A stretch of DNA of 64,000 nucleotides, taken from assembly GCF_009742705.1 (NCBI RefSeq), contig NZ_WPCU01000010.1:633911-697910 (forward strand), written 5' to 3'. The notes below the pieces were generated by a model, which saw only the letters and a list, made by a program, of their open reading frames with translations, had not been told where the DNA came from and did no database searches. A program made the position numbers and the translations under genes. Positions 35,596 through 44,938 of this stretch are shown one piece after another. Numbering within the stretch: position 1 is the stretch's first letter; every line of letters begins with the position of its first letter. The DNA comes from Auraticoccus cholistanensis (GTDB lineage: Bacteria > Actinomycetota > Actinomycetes > Propionibacteriales > Propionibacteriaceae).

Positions 35596-35967
35596 TCAGG
35601 CGCCCGCGCGGCCGTCGGCCTGCGCGTCGAGGCGCCGGCCCAGCACGAAGGTGGCCACCCACAGCAGGGCGAAGAGCCCGCCCATGATGAACATCGCCGG
35701 GGTGAGCAGCCCCATGGCGAGCCCGACCAGCTGGCACAGCCACCCCAGCCACTGGCCGAGCGGGCGCCGCATGGTGCCCGCGGAGACGACGGCCAGCAGT
35801 GCGGCCGCGGCGCAGACGGGGACCGCCACCTGCACGGGGACCGAGGAGACCTGCAGCATGACGAAGACGGCCAGCCCGAACACGACCACCTCGAAGGCGA
35901 CGACCGCGACCAGCACCTTGGTCATCGGGTTGCCGGGCGCGAGCAGCAGCGGGGCGGGCGCGCTCAC
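35596..35967 (-). CDS. DUF4233 membrane protein
   Basis: A 123-residue protein with four hydrophobic helices, belonging to DUF4233, which is almost always found directly after folC in actinobacteria (Rv2446c in M. tuberculosis). The GTG at 35967 overlaps the folC stop as GTGA; a downstream ATG (TKVLVAVVAF) is an alternative start that removes 18 residues. The C terminus is basic and then Ala/Gly-rich. Function unknown. Confidence 0.88.
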   Translation of the reverse strand: MSAPAPLLLAPGNPMTKVLVAVVAFEVVVFGLAVFVMLQVSSVPVQVAVPVCAAAALLAVVSAGTMRRPLGQWLGWLCQLVGLAMGLLTPAMFIMGGLFALLWVATFVLGRRLDAQADGRAGA

Positions 35968-37424
35968 CAGCCGAACCCGTCGGGGCCGGGCTGCGGGTCG
36001 TCGTCGGGGTGCGGGCGCCGCTCCCCCACCTCCAGCACCGGCTCGGCGGGCGCCGGACGGTCGTCCTCGGGGCGCACGAGCAGGGTGCGCGCCTCGCCGA
36101 CGGCGATCACCGACCCGGTGACCACCACCCCGGGCACGGCCGCCCCCTCGGACTCGGCCAGCGCGACGGCGCGCTCGATGGCGTCGTCCATCCGCGCCAC
36201 GACGTGGACCCGCTCGCGTCCCAGCACCCCGGCGGCGACCTCGCCGAGCTCCTCGGCGGGCATCCCGCGGCTGGTCGAGGCGACCTGGGTGACGACCACC
36301 TGGTCCACCAGCTCGGCCCAGGCCTCGAGGATGCCGGCCACGTCCTTGTCCCCCATCACCGCCAGCACGGCCACCAGCGGGGAGAAGTCGAAGGCCTCCC
36401 GGACGGCGGCGGCGGTGGCGCGGGCGCCGTGCGGGTTGTGGGCGGCGTCGAGCACGATGGTCGGCGAGCGGCGCACCACCTCCATCCGGCCCGGCAGCCG
36501 GACGGCGTCGAAGCCCTCCTGGATGACGGCGGGGTCGAGCCCCTTCATGCCCTGGAAGGCCTCGACCGCGGCGACCGCCAGGGCGGCGTTCTGCGCCAGG
36601 TGGGCACCGAAGGCGGGCAGGTGCAGGTCGGGCACCGGCCCCTCGGCGGCGTTGATGCGCAGCACCTGGCCGCCGACGCCGGGGACCCGCTCCAGCAGCC
36701 CGAAGTCGACGCCCTCGCGCTGCACCAGGGCGCCGACCTCCACGGCCCGCTCCAGCAGCACGGTGGCGGCCTCGACGGGCTGCCCGGCCAGCACGGCGAT
36801 GGCACCCGGCTTGATGATGCCGGCCTTCTCGGCGGCGATCTCGGCCACGGTGGAGCCCAGCAGGTGGGTGTGGTCCAGGTCGATGGGCGTGATCACCGCC
36901 ACCGCCGCGTCGGCGACGTTCGTGGCGTCCCAGGTGCCGCCCAGGCCCACCTCGAGCACCACCACGTCGACGGGGGCGTCGGCGAAGGCGGCGAAGGCCA
37001 TCGCGGTGATGATCTCGAAGAAGGTCATCGAGACCCCGTCGAGCTGGCGGTCGTCGACCATGGCCACGAAGGGCTCGATCTCGCGCCACACCTCGTCGAA
37101 GCGCTCGTCGCTGATCGGCTCGCCGTCGATGCTGATCCGCTCGTTGACGCGGCTCAGGTGGGGGCTGGAGAACCGGCCGGTGCGCAGCCCCTGGGCCCGC
37201 AGCAGCGACTCGACCACGATGGCGGTGCTGCCCTTGCCGTTGGTGCCCGTCAGCTGGATGACCGGGGCGGCCCGGTGCGGGTCGCCGAGCAGCCCCATCA
37301 GGGCCGAGATGCGCGACAGGGAGGGCGCGACCCGCTGCTCGGGCCAGCGCGACATCAGCCGGCTGACGATCTCGTCGTGGGTGGCGGACGCGGGCGTCGG
37401 GGACGCGGGAGGGTTCTCGGCCAT
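35964..37424 (-). CDS. folC: Bifunctional folylpolyglutamate/dihydrofolate synthase
   Basis: Adds glutamate to dihydropteroate and to folates. The 486-residue Mur-ligase-like enzyme has the ATP loop TGTNGKGS at residues 59-66, SPHLSRVNERI, VLEVGLGGTWDATN and DAAHNPHGA. The C-terminal 40 residues are Pro/Asp-rich and probably disordered. The start at 37424 is favoured because a TAGAGT box lies about ten bases upstream; no ribosome site is evident. valS, usually just upstream in actinobacteria, is absent here. It diverges from the DsbA-like gene. Confidence 0.95.
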   Translation of the reverse strand: MAENPPASPTPASATHDEIVSRLMSRWPEQRVAPSLSRISALMGLLGDPHRAAPVIQLTGTNGKGSTAIVVESLLRAQGLRTGRFSSPHLSRVNERISIDGEPISDERFDEVWREIEPFVAMVDDRQLDGVSMTFFEIITAMAFAAFADAPVDVVVLEVGLGGTWDATNVADAAVAVITPIDLDHTHLLGSTVAEIAAEKAGIIKPGAIAVLAGQPVEAATVLLERAVEVGALVQREGVDFGLLERVPGVGGQVLRINAAEGPVPDLHLPAFGAHLAQNAALAVAAVEAFQGMKGLDPAVIQEGFDAVRLPGRMEVVRRSPTIVLDAAHNPHGARATAAAVREAFDFSPLVAVLAVMGDKDVAGILEAWAELVDQVVVTQVASTSRGMPAEELGEVAAGVLGRERVHVVARMDDAIERAVALAESEGAAVPGVVVTGSVIAVGEARTLLVRPEDDRPAPAEPVLEVGERRPHPDDDPQPGPDGFGW

Positions 37425-37561
37425 GGCGCAGCCCACTCTAGTGAAGGAACTCCGCCCGGAAGCCCATCGTTGAAGGAGCAACTATGCTGCTGCCCGACCG
37501 ACGGGCACCCCCCACCCGAGACCGCACGTTCCCGCGGTCCCGACCACGAGGAGACACGGGT

Positions 37562-38347
37562 ATGACGAAGCGGACGCAGGTACCCAAGGCCGGAGGCCGG
37601 CGGGAGCAGCTGCGCCAGCAGGCGGCCGCCGCGGCGGCGAGGCGCCGTCGCAACCGGATCCTGGTGACCGCGGTCAGCATCGTCGTGGCCGCCGTGCTGG
37701 TGGTGGGGGTCGTCGTGCTGGTGCAGGGTCTGCGGGGACGCGCCAGCGAGGTCGCCGGCGTGGTGCCGCCCAACGCCAACGCCGAGCGCTCCGGGATCGT
37801 GGTGAACCCGGGTGTCGCGGCCGAGGGGGCCCCGGTCTTCGCGCTGTACCAGGACTACCAGTGCCCGGCCTGCAAGAGCTTCGAGGACAACTTCGGGCCC
37901 ACGGTGGCCCAGATGGCCGAGGCCGGCGAGATCCAGCTCGAGTACCGCACCATGACCTTCCTCGACACCAACCTGCGCAACGACGCCTCCTTCCGCGCCG
38001 GGGTGGCCGCCGCCTGCGCCGACGTGGCCGGGCACTACTCGGCGTACCACGACGTGGTCTACGCCAACCAGCCCGCCCAGGAGGGCACCGGCTACAGCGA
38101 CCACCAGCTGCTCACCGAGTTCCCCGAGCAGGCCGGCATCACCGGTGACGCGCTCAGCACCTTCAAGGCCTGCTACCGCGGCGAGGACACCGCCTCCTTC
38201 GTCCGCGGCACCGACGCCGCCGCTGGTGGGGCCGGGGTCACCGGCACGCCCACCATCACCGTCGACGGCCAGCGGCTCGAGCTGAGCCAGCTCAGCAGCC
38301 CCGAGCAGCTGCCGGCGCTGGTGCAGCAGCTCGCCGCCGCCAGCTGA
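37562..38347 (+). CDS. Membrane-anchored DsbA-family thioredoxin-like protein
   Basis: A 261-residue protein with a basic cytoplasmic N terminus (RRRRNR), one membrane anchor at about residues 33-56 and an extracytoplasmic DsbA-like domain. The active site is CPAC (C101, C104), and GVTGTPTITVDG supplies the cis-proline loop. It should form or isomerise disulfides in secreted proteins. The ATG at 37562 has GAGGAG upstream. An in-frame ATG at 37484 also has AAGGAG, but it overlaps a TATGCT -10-like box, so the shorter form is preferred. Divergent from folC. Confidence 0.9.
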   Translation: MTKRTQVPKAGGRREQLRQQAAAAAARRRRNRILVTAVSIVVAAVLVVGVVVLVQGLRGRASEVAGVVPPNANAERSGIVVNPGVAAEGAPVFALYQDYQCPACKSFEDNFGPTVAQMAEAGEIQLEYRTMTFLDTNLRNDASFRAGVAAACADVAGHYSAYHDVVYANQPAQEGTGYSDHQLLTEFPEQAGITGDALSTFKACYRGEDTASFVRGTDAAAGGAGVTGTPTITVDGQRLELSQLSSPEQLPALVQQLAAAS

Positions 38348-38378
38348 TCTGGGGACCGAAGCCCGCAGCGTCGCGTCG

Positions 38379-38407
38379 TTGGGTGCGGCGGGAGCCGTGG
38401 ATAGGAT
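38379..38407 (+). promoter_or_regulatory. Promoter of the Ig-like surface protein gene
   Basis: TTGGGT (38379-38384), a 17-base spacer and TAGGAT (38402-38407). The leader is about 30 bases with CGGAG before the ATG. Confidence 0.6.
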
Positions 38408-38443
38408 CGGGCTCAGCAGTCCCCGTCCCCCGGAGCTCCAGCC

Positions 38444-39982
38444 ATGTCCTCAGCCAGGACGCCCGTCGCCCGGCACCGTGCCCGCCGCGTCGGCGTGCTC
38501 TCGGCGCTCGCGCTGGTGCTGGGATGGGGTGCCGTGGGCAGCGCCAGCGGTGACGACCGGGTCCCGGTCACGGCCGAGGCCGTCGCCTACGTCGACGCGG
38601 CCACCGGGGCCGAGATCCAGCGGGCGCAGCTGGACCGTCCCTTCTTCGTGCGCTACGCCCTGGCCAACGAGAACCACTTCCCCGTCGTGGTCACCTCCGT
38701 GGCCGGCGACTTCGGCAACCCGGCGGCCTGCCCGGTGGCCCAGACGGGCCGCGAGGACCGGGGCCAGCTCCCGCTCGTCGTGCCCGGCGGCACCCGGGCC
38801 CAGCAGGGCGACGACGTGGTGACCTGGCGCCGCTCGGCCGACTGCCAGGGCACGCTGCAGTGGCGGGCCACCGGCGTCACGGCCGAGCGGGTGCCCAGCA
38901 CCACCGACGTCACCGCCGCCGACCACCGTCTCGGCGAGCGGTCGCGGCTCTCGGCCACCGTCCGCAGCGCCTGGGACGAGTTCCCCGGCCAGGTCGAGTT
39001 CCGGGTGGACGGCCGCTTGGTCGGCACCGCCGGGGTCCGCGACGGCGGCGTGGCTGCTCTGGAGCTGGGGGCCGGTCGGATCGCAGCCGGCGGCCACACC
39101 GTGGAGGCCGAGTACGTTCCCGGCACCGGCGGGCCCGCCGGCTCCGCCTCGCAGCGCTCGACCTTCACGGTCACCGCGGTCGAGCAGCGCTCCACCACCC
39201 GGGCCAGCGCCAGCAGCCAGCGCTACGACCTGCCCGGGACCTTCCGGGCCGAGATCCGTCCCCGCGACGCCGAGGGCGAGGTGCAGTTCAGCGTCGACGG
39301 TGCCGAGTTCGGCGACCCCGTCACGCTCCGCGGCGGCCAGGCCGTGCTGGAGACCGCGCCGGGCCAGCTCCCCGTCGGCGAGCACCGGCTGCACGCCCGC
39401 TTCCGCTCCAGCCAGGAGTCGGTGGCGGGGTCGAGCTCGACCGACGCCGTCTTCGCCGTGGGCCAGGTGCCGGCGAGCATCGAGGCCGAGCTGGGTCCGG
39501 CGCAGGCCGCCCCGGGAGCCGGCGTCACGGTCAGCGGCCGGGTCAGCCTGGGCGGCGGCAGCTACCGGCTGCCGCAGGACAGCCGGGTCGACGTGCTGGA
39601 TGCCCGCGGCACCCGCCTCGCGGTCGCCGACCCCCACGAGGATGGCGGGTTCCGCACCAGCGTGACGCTCCCCCGAGACGCCGAGGGCAGCTACCTGCTC
39701 TTCGTCAGCTACCCCGGCAGCAGCACGTTCAGCGGCGCCATCACGGACCGTTCGGTGGAGGTGGTCGTGCCGCCCAGCCCCTCCCCCAGCCTCCCGCCCT
39801 CGCCCCGCCCGCGTGAGCGCGAGGTGAACACCCAGCCCGCCCCGGCCACGCCCGCCGGCCCGGTGCGCACGGCCACCGGCGAGACGCTGCTGCCGGACGC
39901 ACCCTCGTGGGGACCGCTGGCGCTGGGCCTGGGGCTGGTGCTGCTCGGTGCGGCGGTCGCGGTCAGGCAGGCTGTGCGGTGA
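38444..39982 (+). CDS. Secreted, membrane-anchored Ig-like repeat protein
   Basis: A 512-residue surface protein. A signal peptide spans about residues 1-35 (basic start, then GVLSALALVLGWGAVGSASG). It is followed by a conserved N-terminal domain with two cysteines (PAACPV, ADCQGT), then two bacterial Ig-like domains of the Ig_3/Big_3 type (about 155-245 and 250-340; both contain a GEVQF/GQVEF...VDG core) and a third beta-rich domain. A Pro/Ser-rich linker leads to a C-terminal membrane helix ending AVRQAVR. There is no LPXTG, so anchoring is by the helix. Likely adhesive or structural; ligand unknown. Confidence 0.8.
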   Translation: MSSARTPVARHRARRVGVLSALALVLGWGAVGSASGDDRVPVTAEAVAYVDAATGAEIQRAQLDRPFFVRYALANENHFPVVVTSVAGDFGNPAACPVAQTGREDRGQLPLVVPGGTRAQQGDDVVTWRRSADCQGTLQWRATGVTAERVPSTTDVTAADHRLGERSRLSATVRSAWDEFPGQVEFRVDGRLVGTAGVRDGGVAALELGAGRIAAGGHTVEAEYVPGTGGPAGSASQRSTFTVTAVEQRSTTRASASSQRYDLPGTFRAEIRPRDAEGEVQFSVDGAEFGDPVTLRGGQAVLETAPGQLPVGEHRLHARFRSSQESVAGSSSTDAVFAVGQVPASIEAELGPAQAAPGAGVTVSGRVSLGGGSYRLPQDSRVDVLDARGTRLAVADPHEDGGFRTSVTLPRDAEGSYLLFVSYPGSSTFSGAITDRSVEVVVPPSPSPSLPPSPRPREREVNTQPAPATPAGPVRTATGETLLPDAPSWGPLALGLGLVLLGAAVAVRQAVR

Positions 39983-40506
39983 GCCCGGTGACCGTGCGGT
40001 CGGCCGGCGGCTCGGACGTCGAGGCCATCACCGCGATCTACAACGACGCCGTCGAGCACTCCACCGCCAGCTGGGACCTGGAGCCGGTGACGCCCGCCTC
40101 GCGCGCCGCCTGGCTGGCCGAGAAGCAGGACGGGGGCTGGCCGGTGCTGGTCGCCGAGGTGGACGGGGAGGTCGTCGGCTGGAGCTCGATGGGCCCGTTC
40201 CGGCCGAAGGACGGGTACCGCCACACCGTCGAGCACAGCGTCTACGTGGCCGACGGCCAGCGCGGCCGCGGGGTCGGCCGCGCCCTGCTCGAGCCGCTGA
40301 TCGAGGAGTGCCGCCGGCGAGGCGTGCACGCCATGGTGGGCGGTCTGGACGCCAGCAACGCGGGCAGCCTGGCCTTCCACCGCCGGCTCGGCTTCGTCGA
40401 GGTGGGGCGGCTGCCGCAGGTGGGCCGCAAGTTCGACCGCTGGCTGGACCTGGTGTTCACCGTCCTGCTGCTGGACGGCGACACCGAGACCGAGCCGACC
40501 GGCTGA
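39979..40506 (+). CDS. GNAT acetyltransferase, phosphinothricin acetyltransferase (Pat/Bar)-like
   Basis: A 175-residue GNAT enzyme with the Pat layout: [17 protein letters not shown] near the N terminus, [17 protein letters not shown] as the acetyl-CoA loop and [13 protein letters not shown] near the C terminus. Homologues acetylate phosphinothricin, methionine sulfoximine/sulfone or similar amines. The GTG overlaps the stop of the Ig-like gene as GTGA, so the two are co-translated although no functional link is obvious. A GTG three codons later is an alternative start. Confidence 0.87.
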   Translation: MSPVTVRSAGGSDVEAITAIYNDAVEHSTASWDLEPVTPASRAAWLAEKQDGGWPVLVAEVDGEVVGWSSMGPFRPKDGYRHTVEHSVYVADGQRGRGVGRALLEPLIEECRRRGVHAMVGGLDASNAGSLAFHRRLGFVEVGRLPQVGRKFDRWLDLVFTVLLLDGDTETEPTG

Positions 40507-40531
40507 CCCGCAGGACGCCGCCGCGCGGCCG

Positions 40532-40547
40532 GGCCCCGTGCGGGGCC
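40532..40547. terminator. Hairpin between convergent GNAT and clpX genes
   Basis: GGCCCCG-TG-CGGGGCC, a seven-bp stem with a two-base loop, placed between the two stop codons. It could end transcription from both sides. Confidence 0.5.
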
Positions 40548-40554
40548 GGTCGGC

Positions 40555-41841
40555 TCAGGCGCTCTTCTCGCGCTTGGCCAGCTCGCTGCGGGTGACCAGC
40601 GTCGGCTCGGCGCCGTCGGTGACCGCGGCGGCGGTGATGACCACCTGGGCGACCTCGCTGTTGCTGGGCACCTCGTACATGACGTTGAGCAGCGTCTCCT
40701 CGAGGATGGCCCGCAGCCCGCGGGCGCCCGTGCCGCGCTCCAGCGCCAGCTCGGCCACCGCGTCGATGGCCTCGGGGGTGAACTCGAGGTCGACCCCGTC
40801 GAGCTCGAAGAGCTTGCGGAACTGCTTGATCAGCGCGTTGCGCGGCTCGGTGAGGATCCGGATCAGCGCCTCGCGGTCGAGCGGGCTCACCGAGGCGATC
40901 ATCGGCAGCCGGCCGATGAACTCGGGGATCAGGCCGTACTTGTGCAGGTCCTCGGGGCGCACCGCGGAGTAGGGGTCGACGTCGCGGGGGGCGCGGGCGG
41001 CGTCGTCGTTGTTGAAGCCGAGCGGGCGCTTGCCGATCCGACCGTTGATGATCTGCTCCAGGCCGGCGAAGGCGCCGCCGACGATGAACAGCACGTTGGT
41101 GGTGTCGATCTGGATGAAGTCCTGGTGGGGGTGCTTGCGCCCGCCCTGCGGGGGCACCGAGGCGGTGGTGCCCTCCAGGATCTTCAGCAGCGCCTGCTGC
41201 ACGCCCTCGCCCGAGACGTCACGGGTGATCGACGGGTTCTCGCTCTTGCGGGCCACCTTGTCGATCTCGTCGATGTAGATGATGCCCGTCTCGGCCTTCT
41301 TGACGTCGAAGTCGGCGGCCTGGATGAGCTTGAGCAGGATGTTCTCGACGTCCTCGCCGACGTAACCGGCCTCGGTCAGCGCGGTGGCGTCGGCCATCGC
41401 GAAGGGGACGTTGAGCATCTTGGCCAGGGTCTGGGCCAGGTAGGTCTTGCCGCAGCCGGTGGGACCGATCAGCAGGATGTTCGACTTGCTGAGCTCCACG
41501 CCCTCGTCGTTGCCGGCGGCGCGCCGCGGCGGGGTGGTCGACTGGGCCTGCACCCGCTTGTAGTGGTTGTACACCGCGACCGCGAGCGCCTTCTTGGCGC
41601 TGTCCTGGCCGATCACGTAGGCGTTGAGGAAGTCGCGGATCGCCTCGGGCTTGGGGAGCTCCTCGAGCAGGCCGGCGTCACCGCCCTCGGCGAACTCCTC
41701 CTCGATGATCTCGTTGCACAGGTCGATGCACTCGTCGCAGATGTAGACGCCGGGACCGGCGATCAGCTTCTTGACCTGCTTCTGGCTCTTCCCGCAGAAG
41801 GAGCACTTGAGCAGGTCCCCGCTCTCTCCGATGCGTGCCAC
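40555..41841 (-). CDS. clpX: ATP-dependent Clp protease ATP-binding subunit ClpX
   Basis: Hexameric AAA+ unfoldase that feeds ClpP1P2. The 428-residue protein has an N-terminal zinc finger (C13, C16, C35, C38), Walker A GPTGCGKT at 126-133, Walker [10 protein letters not shown] and the IGF-like ClpP-docking loop region, seen here as [14 protein letters not shown]. It starts with GTG behind GGGAGGGA. A TAGGGT -10 box at 41869-41874 gives it a promoter of its own in addition to read-through from clpP2. Confidence 0.97.
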   Translation of the reverse strand: MARIGESGDLLKCSFCGKSQKQVKKLIAGPGVYICDECIDLCNEIIEEEFAEGGDAGLLEELPKPEAIRDFLNAYVIGQDSAKKALAVAVYNHYKRVQAQSTTPPRRAAGNDEGVELSKSNILLIGPTGCGKTYLAQTLAKMLNVPFAMADATALTEAGYVGEDVENILLKLIQAADFDVKKAETGIIYIDEIDKVARKSENPSITRDVSGEGVQQALLKILEGTTASVPPQGGRKHPHQDFIQIDTTNVLFIVGGAFAGLEQIINGRIGKRPLGFNNDDAARAPRDVDPYSAVRPEDLHKYGLIPEFIGRLPMIASVSPLDREALIRILTEPRNALIKQFRKLFELDGVDLEFTPEAIDAVAELALERGTGARGLRAILEETLLNVMYEVPSNSEVAQVVITAAAVTDGAEPTLVTRSELAKREKSA

Positions 41842-41868
41842 GACGTCCCTCCCGTGCGATGGTCCCCC

Positions 41869-41874
41869 ACCCTA
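41869..41874 (-). promoter_or_regulatory. -10 box of clpX
   Basis: TAGGGT on the minus strand, about 27 bases before the GTG, which has a proper ribosome site. This makes clpX separately transcribable from clpP1-clpP2. Confidence 0.5.
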
Positions 41875-41933
41875 ACCCGGGGCCCGTCCGCAACCAGCGC
41901 GTTTCGGACCCCGGGTTCGGGAGGAGGGGTGGA

Positions 41934-42590
41934 TCAGTTCTCGAGGTCCTTCATCGACGTCAGGATGTCGTCGATGATCCCGTACTCCTTGGCCTCTTCG
42001 GCGGTCAGGAACTTGTCGCGCTCGATGTCGCGGGTGATCTGCTCGATCGGCTGACCGGTGTCACGGGCCAGCATGCCCTCCATCTGCGAGCGGATGCGCA
42101 GGATCTCGCGGGCCTGGATCTCCAGGTCCGAGGACTGGCCGTAGCTGCCCTCGGTGGCCGGCTGGTGGATCAGGATCCGGCTGTTGGGCAGCGCCAGCCG
42201 CTGACCCTTGGCGCCGGCGGCGAGGAGCACGGCGGCGGCGGAGGCGGCCTGGCCGAGGCACACGGTCTGCACCGGCGGCTTGATGTACTGCATCGTGTCG
42301 TAGATGGCCGTCAGCGCGGTGAAGGAGCCACCCGGGGAGTTGATGTACATCTGGATCTGCCGGTCGGCGTCCATCGACTGCAGGCACAGCAGCTGGGCCA
42401 TCACCGCGTTCGCGACGTCGTCCATGATCGGCGTGCCGAGGAAGATGATGCGGTCCTCGAACAGCTTCGTGTACGGGTCGACCCGGCGGATGCCGTAGGA
42501 GGTGCGCTCCTCCCACTGCGGGATGTAGTAGTTCATGCTCGGCGAGAGCGCCGGCGCGGCGGCGGTCGGGTTCACGGTCTCGTTCCTCAT
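41934..42590 (-). CDS. clpP2: ATP-dependent Clp protease proteolytic subunit ClpP2
   Basis: A 218-residue serine peptidase subunit. The nucleophile is S117 in GQAASAAAV and the base is H142 in ILIHQP; the acid lies in the ITRDIERDKFL region. Actinobacterial ClpP1 and ClpP2 form a mixed tetradecamer that needs ClpX or ClpC. The ATG at 42590 is preceded by GAGGA at a rather long distance; the internal ATG (NYYIPQWEERT) 54 bases later lacks any ribosome site. It starts 14 bases after clpP1. Confidence 0.96.
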   Translation of the reverse strand: MRNETVNPTAAAPALSPSMNYYIPQWEERTSYGIRRVDPYTKLFEDRIIFLGTPIMDDVANAVMAQLLCLQSMDADRQIQMYINSPGGSFTALTAIYDTMQYIKPPVQTVCLGQAASAAAVLLAAGAKGQRLALPNSRILIHQPATEGSYGQSSDLEIQAREILRIRSQMEGMLARDTGQPIEQITRDIERDKFLTAEEAKEYGIIDDILTSMKDLEN

Positions 42591-42604
42591 GACGTCGGGG
42601 GTCC

Positions 42605-43231
42605 TCACTGGTTCGGGCCCTCGGAGCGGACCTGGGCGGCGCGCTCGTAGACCTGGTCGATGAACCCGTACTCCAGGGCCTGCTCCGCGGTGAACCAGCG
42701 GTCGCGGTCGGAGTCGGCCTCGATCTGCTCCACCGTCTGACCGGTGTGCTCGGCGATGAGGCGAGCCATCACGTTCTTGATGTGCAGCGACTGCTCGGCC
42801 TGGATCCGGATGTCGGAGGCGGTGCCGCCCAGACCGCCGGACGGCTGGTGCATCATGATGCGGCTGTGCGGGAGCGCGAAGCGCTTGCCGCGGGTGCCGG
42901 CGCTGAGCAGGAACTGCCCCATCGAGGCCGCCAGGCCCATGGCCACGGTGGCGACGTCGTTGGAGATCCACTGCATGGTGTCGAAGATGGCCATGCCGGA
43001 GTCGACCGAGCCACCGGGGGAGTTGATGTAGAGCCAGATGTCCTTGTGCGGGTCCTCCGCGTTCAGCAGGAGCATCTGCGCGCAGATGGCGTTGGCGTTC
43101 TCGTCGCGGACCTCGGAGCCCAGGAAGATGATCCGGTTGGCCAGCAGCGACTGGTAGACGTTGTCGGTCATGCCGAAGTTGGCGCCACTCCCGCCAGCGG
43201 CACGGATGGTGTCGTGCAGTCTCTCGTTCAC
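42605..43231 (-). CDS. clpP1: ATP-dependent Clp protease proteolytic subunit ClpP1
   Basis: A 208-residue ClpP subunit with nucleophile S103 in GLAASMGQF and base H128 in RIMMHQP; its partner is ClpP2, encoded 14 bases downstream. The start is GTG, seven bases after a TAGCGT box without a ribosome site, so the clpP1-clpP2 message is probably leaderless. An in-frame ATG (TDNVYQSLL) 60 bases in would remove the propeptide-like stretch. Upstream, a strong terminator separates it from tig. Confidence 0.96.
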   Translation of the reverse strand: MNERLHDTIRAAGGSGANFGMTDNVYQSLLANRIIFLGSEVRDENANAICAQMLLLNAEDPHKDIWLYINSPGGSVDSGMAIFDTMQWISNDVATVAMGLAASMGQFLLSAGTRGKRFALPHSRIMMHQPSGGLGGTASDIRIQAEQSLHIKNVMARLIAEHTGQTVEQIEADSDRDRWFTAEQALEYGFIDQVYERAAQVRSEGPNQ

Positions 43232-43244
43232 GGGTGCGACGCTA
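43232..43244 (-). promoter_or_regulatory. Leaderless promoter of clpP1-clpP2
   Basis: TAGCGT (43239-43244, minus strand), seven bases, then GTG of clpP1. No ClgR-type operator was recognised with confidence. Confidence 0.6.
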
Positions 43245-43340
43245 CCGTCCGGGGCGGACAGACCGGAGCAGCCGGGACCGCTGTTCGCTCACGGCGCACC
43301 AGCCCCGCCTCCTGGGTGCGGACGCCGCCCCAGCAGCCGA

Positions 43341-43374
43341 CGAGGGGTGGCCGGATCGCTCCGGCCACCCCTCG
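43341..43374 (-). terminator. Terminator of tig
   Basis: A perfect 15-bp stem: CGAGGGGTGGCCGGA and its complement around the loop TCGC, 22 bases past the tig stop. It is one of the strongest hairpins in the window. Confidence 0.88.
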
Positions 43375-43395
43375 GGGAGTGCTGTCCTGCGCCGC

Positions 43396-44877
43396 TCAGC
43401 GGCTCTCGGTCTCCGCCGGCGAGGCGGGCGAGGCCGGGGAGTCGGGGCTGTCGGGCGAGTCCGGGGAGTCGGGCGAGTCCGGGGAGTCGGGCGAGTCCGG
43501 GGACTCCACCGACGCCGCCTCGGCCGACGGGTCGCGCAGCGAGCCGTCCTCGGCCAGGTTCACCAGGTCGACGGGGTCGCCGTTGCTGTCGGTGACCGTG
43601 GCCTGCTGCACGACCAGCGCCAGCGCCTTGCCGCGACGGATCTCGGTCATCCACTCCGGCAGGTGGTTGTGCTCCATCATGTGCTGCATCTCCTGCTCCG
43701 GAGACGAGCCGCTCTGCTGGGCACGGCGGAAGATGTGCTGGGTCAGGTCGTCCTGCTCGACGCCGATCTCGTGGTCGTCGGCGACCTTGTCCAGCAGCAG
43801 CTGGGCCTTGAGCGCCTGGGTGGCGCGCTGCTCGACCTCGGCCCAGAACTCCTCGGGGGTCTCGGCCTCCTCCGACTCCTCGGACTCGGCCAGGTACTGC
43901 TCGAGCGTCATGCCGGCCTGGTTGAGCTGGTTCTGGATCTGCTGCTTGCGGGCTTCGAGCTCACCGGTGCGCAGCCCCTCGGGCAGCGCGATGTCGATCT
44001 CGGCCACCAGCGCCTCGAGCACGGCGTCGCGGGCCTTGGCGGCCTGCTCCTGGCGGGCCATGTTGGCCAGCCGCCCGACCACGTCGGCGCGGAGCTCGTC
44101 GGCGGTGTCGAACTCCGACACCATCTGGGCGAAGTCGTCGTCCAGCTCGGGCAGCTCCTGCTCCTGGACCTTGACCACGGTGACGTGGACGTCGGCCTCG
44201 GTGCCGCGGGCGGGCCCGCCGACCAGCGTGGAGGTGAAGTCCTTCGACTCCCCCGCCGACATGCCGGTGAGGGCCTCGTCCAGACCGTCGAGCATGCCGC
44301 CGGCGCCGATCTTGTAGCTGACGCCCTCGGCCTGGGCGTCCTGCAGCGGCTCGCCGTCGCGGGTGGCGGTCAGGTCGATGCTCACCACGTCGCCCTCGGC
44401 AGCCGGGCGGTCGACGTCGGTCAGGGTGCCGAAGCGCTCCCGCAGGCTCTGCAGCTGCCGCTCGACCAGCTCCTCGGAGACCTCGACCGCGTCGACCTCG
44501 ACCGCGACGGTGGAGAAGTCGGGCAGGTCGAACTGCGGGCGGACGTCCACCTCGGCGGTGAACTCGATGACGTCGCCGTCCTCGAGCTTGGTCACCTCGA
44601 CCTCGGGCTGGCCGAGGGGGGTGATCTCGGTCTCCTGGACCGCCTTGCTGTACAGACCCGGCAGGGCGTCGTTGATGGCCTCCTGCAGCACCATGCCGCG
44701 GCCGAAGCGCTGGTCGATGACCATCGCCGGGACCTTGCCCTTGCGGAACCCGGGGATGGTGACCTGGTCGGCGATCGACTTGTAGGCCTTGTCCAGGCTC
44801 GGCTTCAGCTCGGCAAAGGGGACCTCGACGGTGAGCTTGACCCGGTTGGGGCTCAGCTCCTCAACAGTGCTGGGCAC
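43396..44877 (-). CDS. tig: Trigger factor (peptidyl-prolyl isomerase chaperone)
   Basis: A 493-residue ribosome-bound chaperone. The N-terminal ribosome-binding signature is GFRKGKVP at about residues 43-50; the FKBP-type PPIase domain follows at about 150-240 and the helical arm domain at 250-420. The C terminus has an unusual tail of about seven SPD repeats, then SPASPASPAE. It starts with GTG behind GAGGAG. The promoter is at 44939-44968 and the leader contains a perfect nine-bp hairpin. It lies immediately upstream of clpP1-clpP2-clpX, the usual arrangement. Confidence 0.96.
   Translation of the reverse strand: MPSTVEELSPNRVKLTVEVPFAELKPSLDKAYKSIADQVTIPGFRKGKVPAMVIDQRFGRGMVLQEAINDALPGLYSKAVQETEITPLGQPEVEVTKLEDGDVIEFTAEVDVRPQFDLPDFSTVAVEVDAVEVSEELVERQLQSLRERFGTLTDVDRPAAEGDVVSIDLTATRDGEPLQDAQAEGVSYKIGAGGMLDGLDEALTGMSAGESKDFTSTLVGGPARGTEADVHVTVVKVQEQELPELDDDFAQMVSEFDTADELRADVVGRLANMARQEQAAKARDAVLEALVAEIDIALPEGLRTGELEARKQQIQNQLNQAGMTLEQYLAESEESEEAETPEEFWAEVEQRATQALKAQLLLDKVADDHEIGVEQDDLTQHIFRRAQQSGSSPEQEMQHMMEHNHLPEWMTEIRRGKALALVVQQATVTDSNGDPVDLVNLAEDGSLRDPSAEAASVESPDSPDSPDSPDSPDSPDSPDSPASPASPAETESR
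43421..43511. repeat. Nine/18-bp tandem repeat encoding (SPD)n at the tig 3' end
   Basis: The unit TCGGGCGAGTCCGGGGAG recurs about four times on the plus strand, encoding SPD-SPD on the other strand. The acidic, low-complexity tail probably varies in length between strains. Confidence 0.75.
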
Positions 44878-44895
44878 AGCAGAACTCCTCGTTAT

Positions 44896-44925
44896 CGGTG
44901 TGCGGGCACGCCGGAGCGCACACCG
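44896..44925 (-). promoter_or_regulatory. Leader hairpin of tig
   Basis: CGGTGTGCG and CGCACACCG form a perfect nine-bp inverted repeat with a 12-base spacer, just upstream of the tig GAGGAG site. It lies inside the predicted leader and could affect translation or bind a regulator. Confidence 0.5.
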
Positions 44926-44938
44926 CTGGTGCCCGGCC

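Noticed and set aside
37484..37561. Longer DsbA-like protein from the ATG at 37484
   Set aside because: The ATG has a ribosome site but overlaps a TATGCT -10-like box, and the extra 26 residues are Arg/Pro-rich and unlike the family. It cannot be fully excluded.
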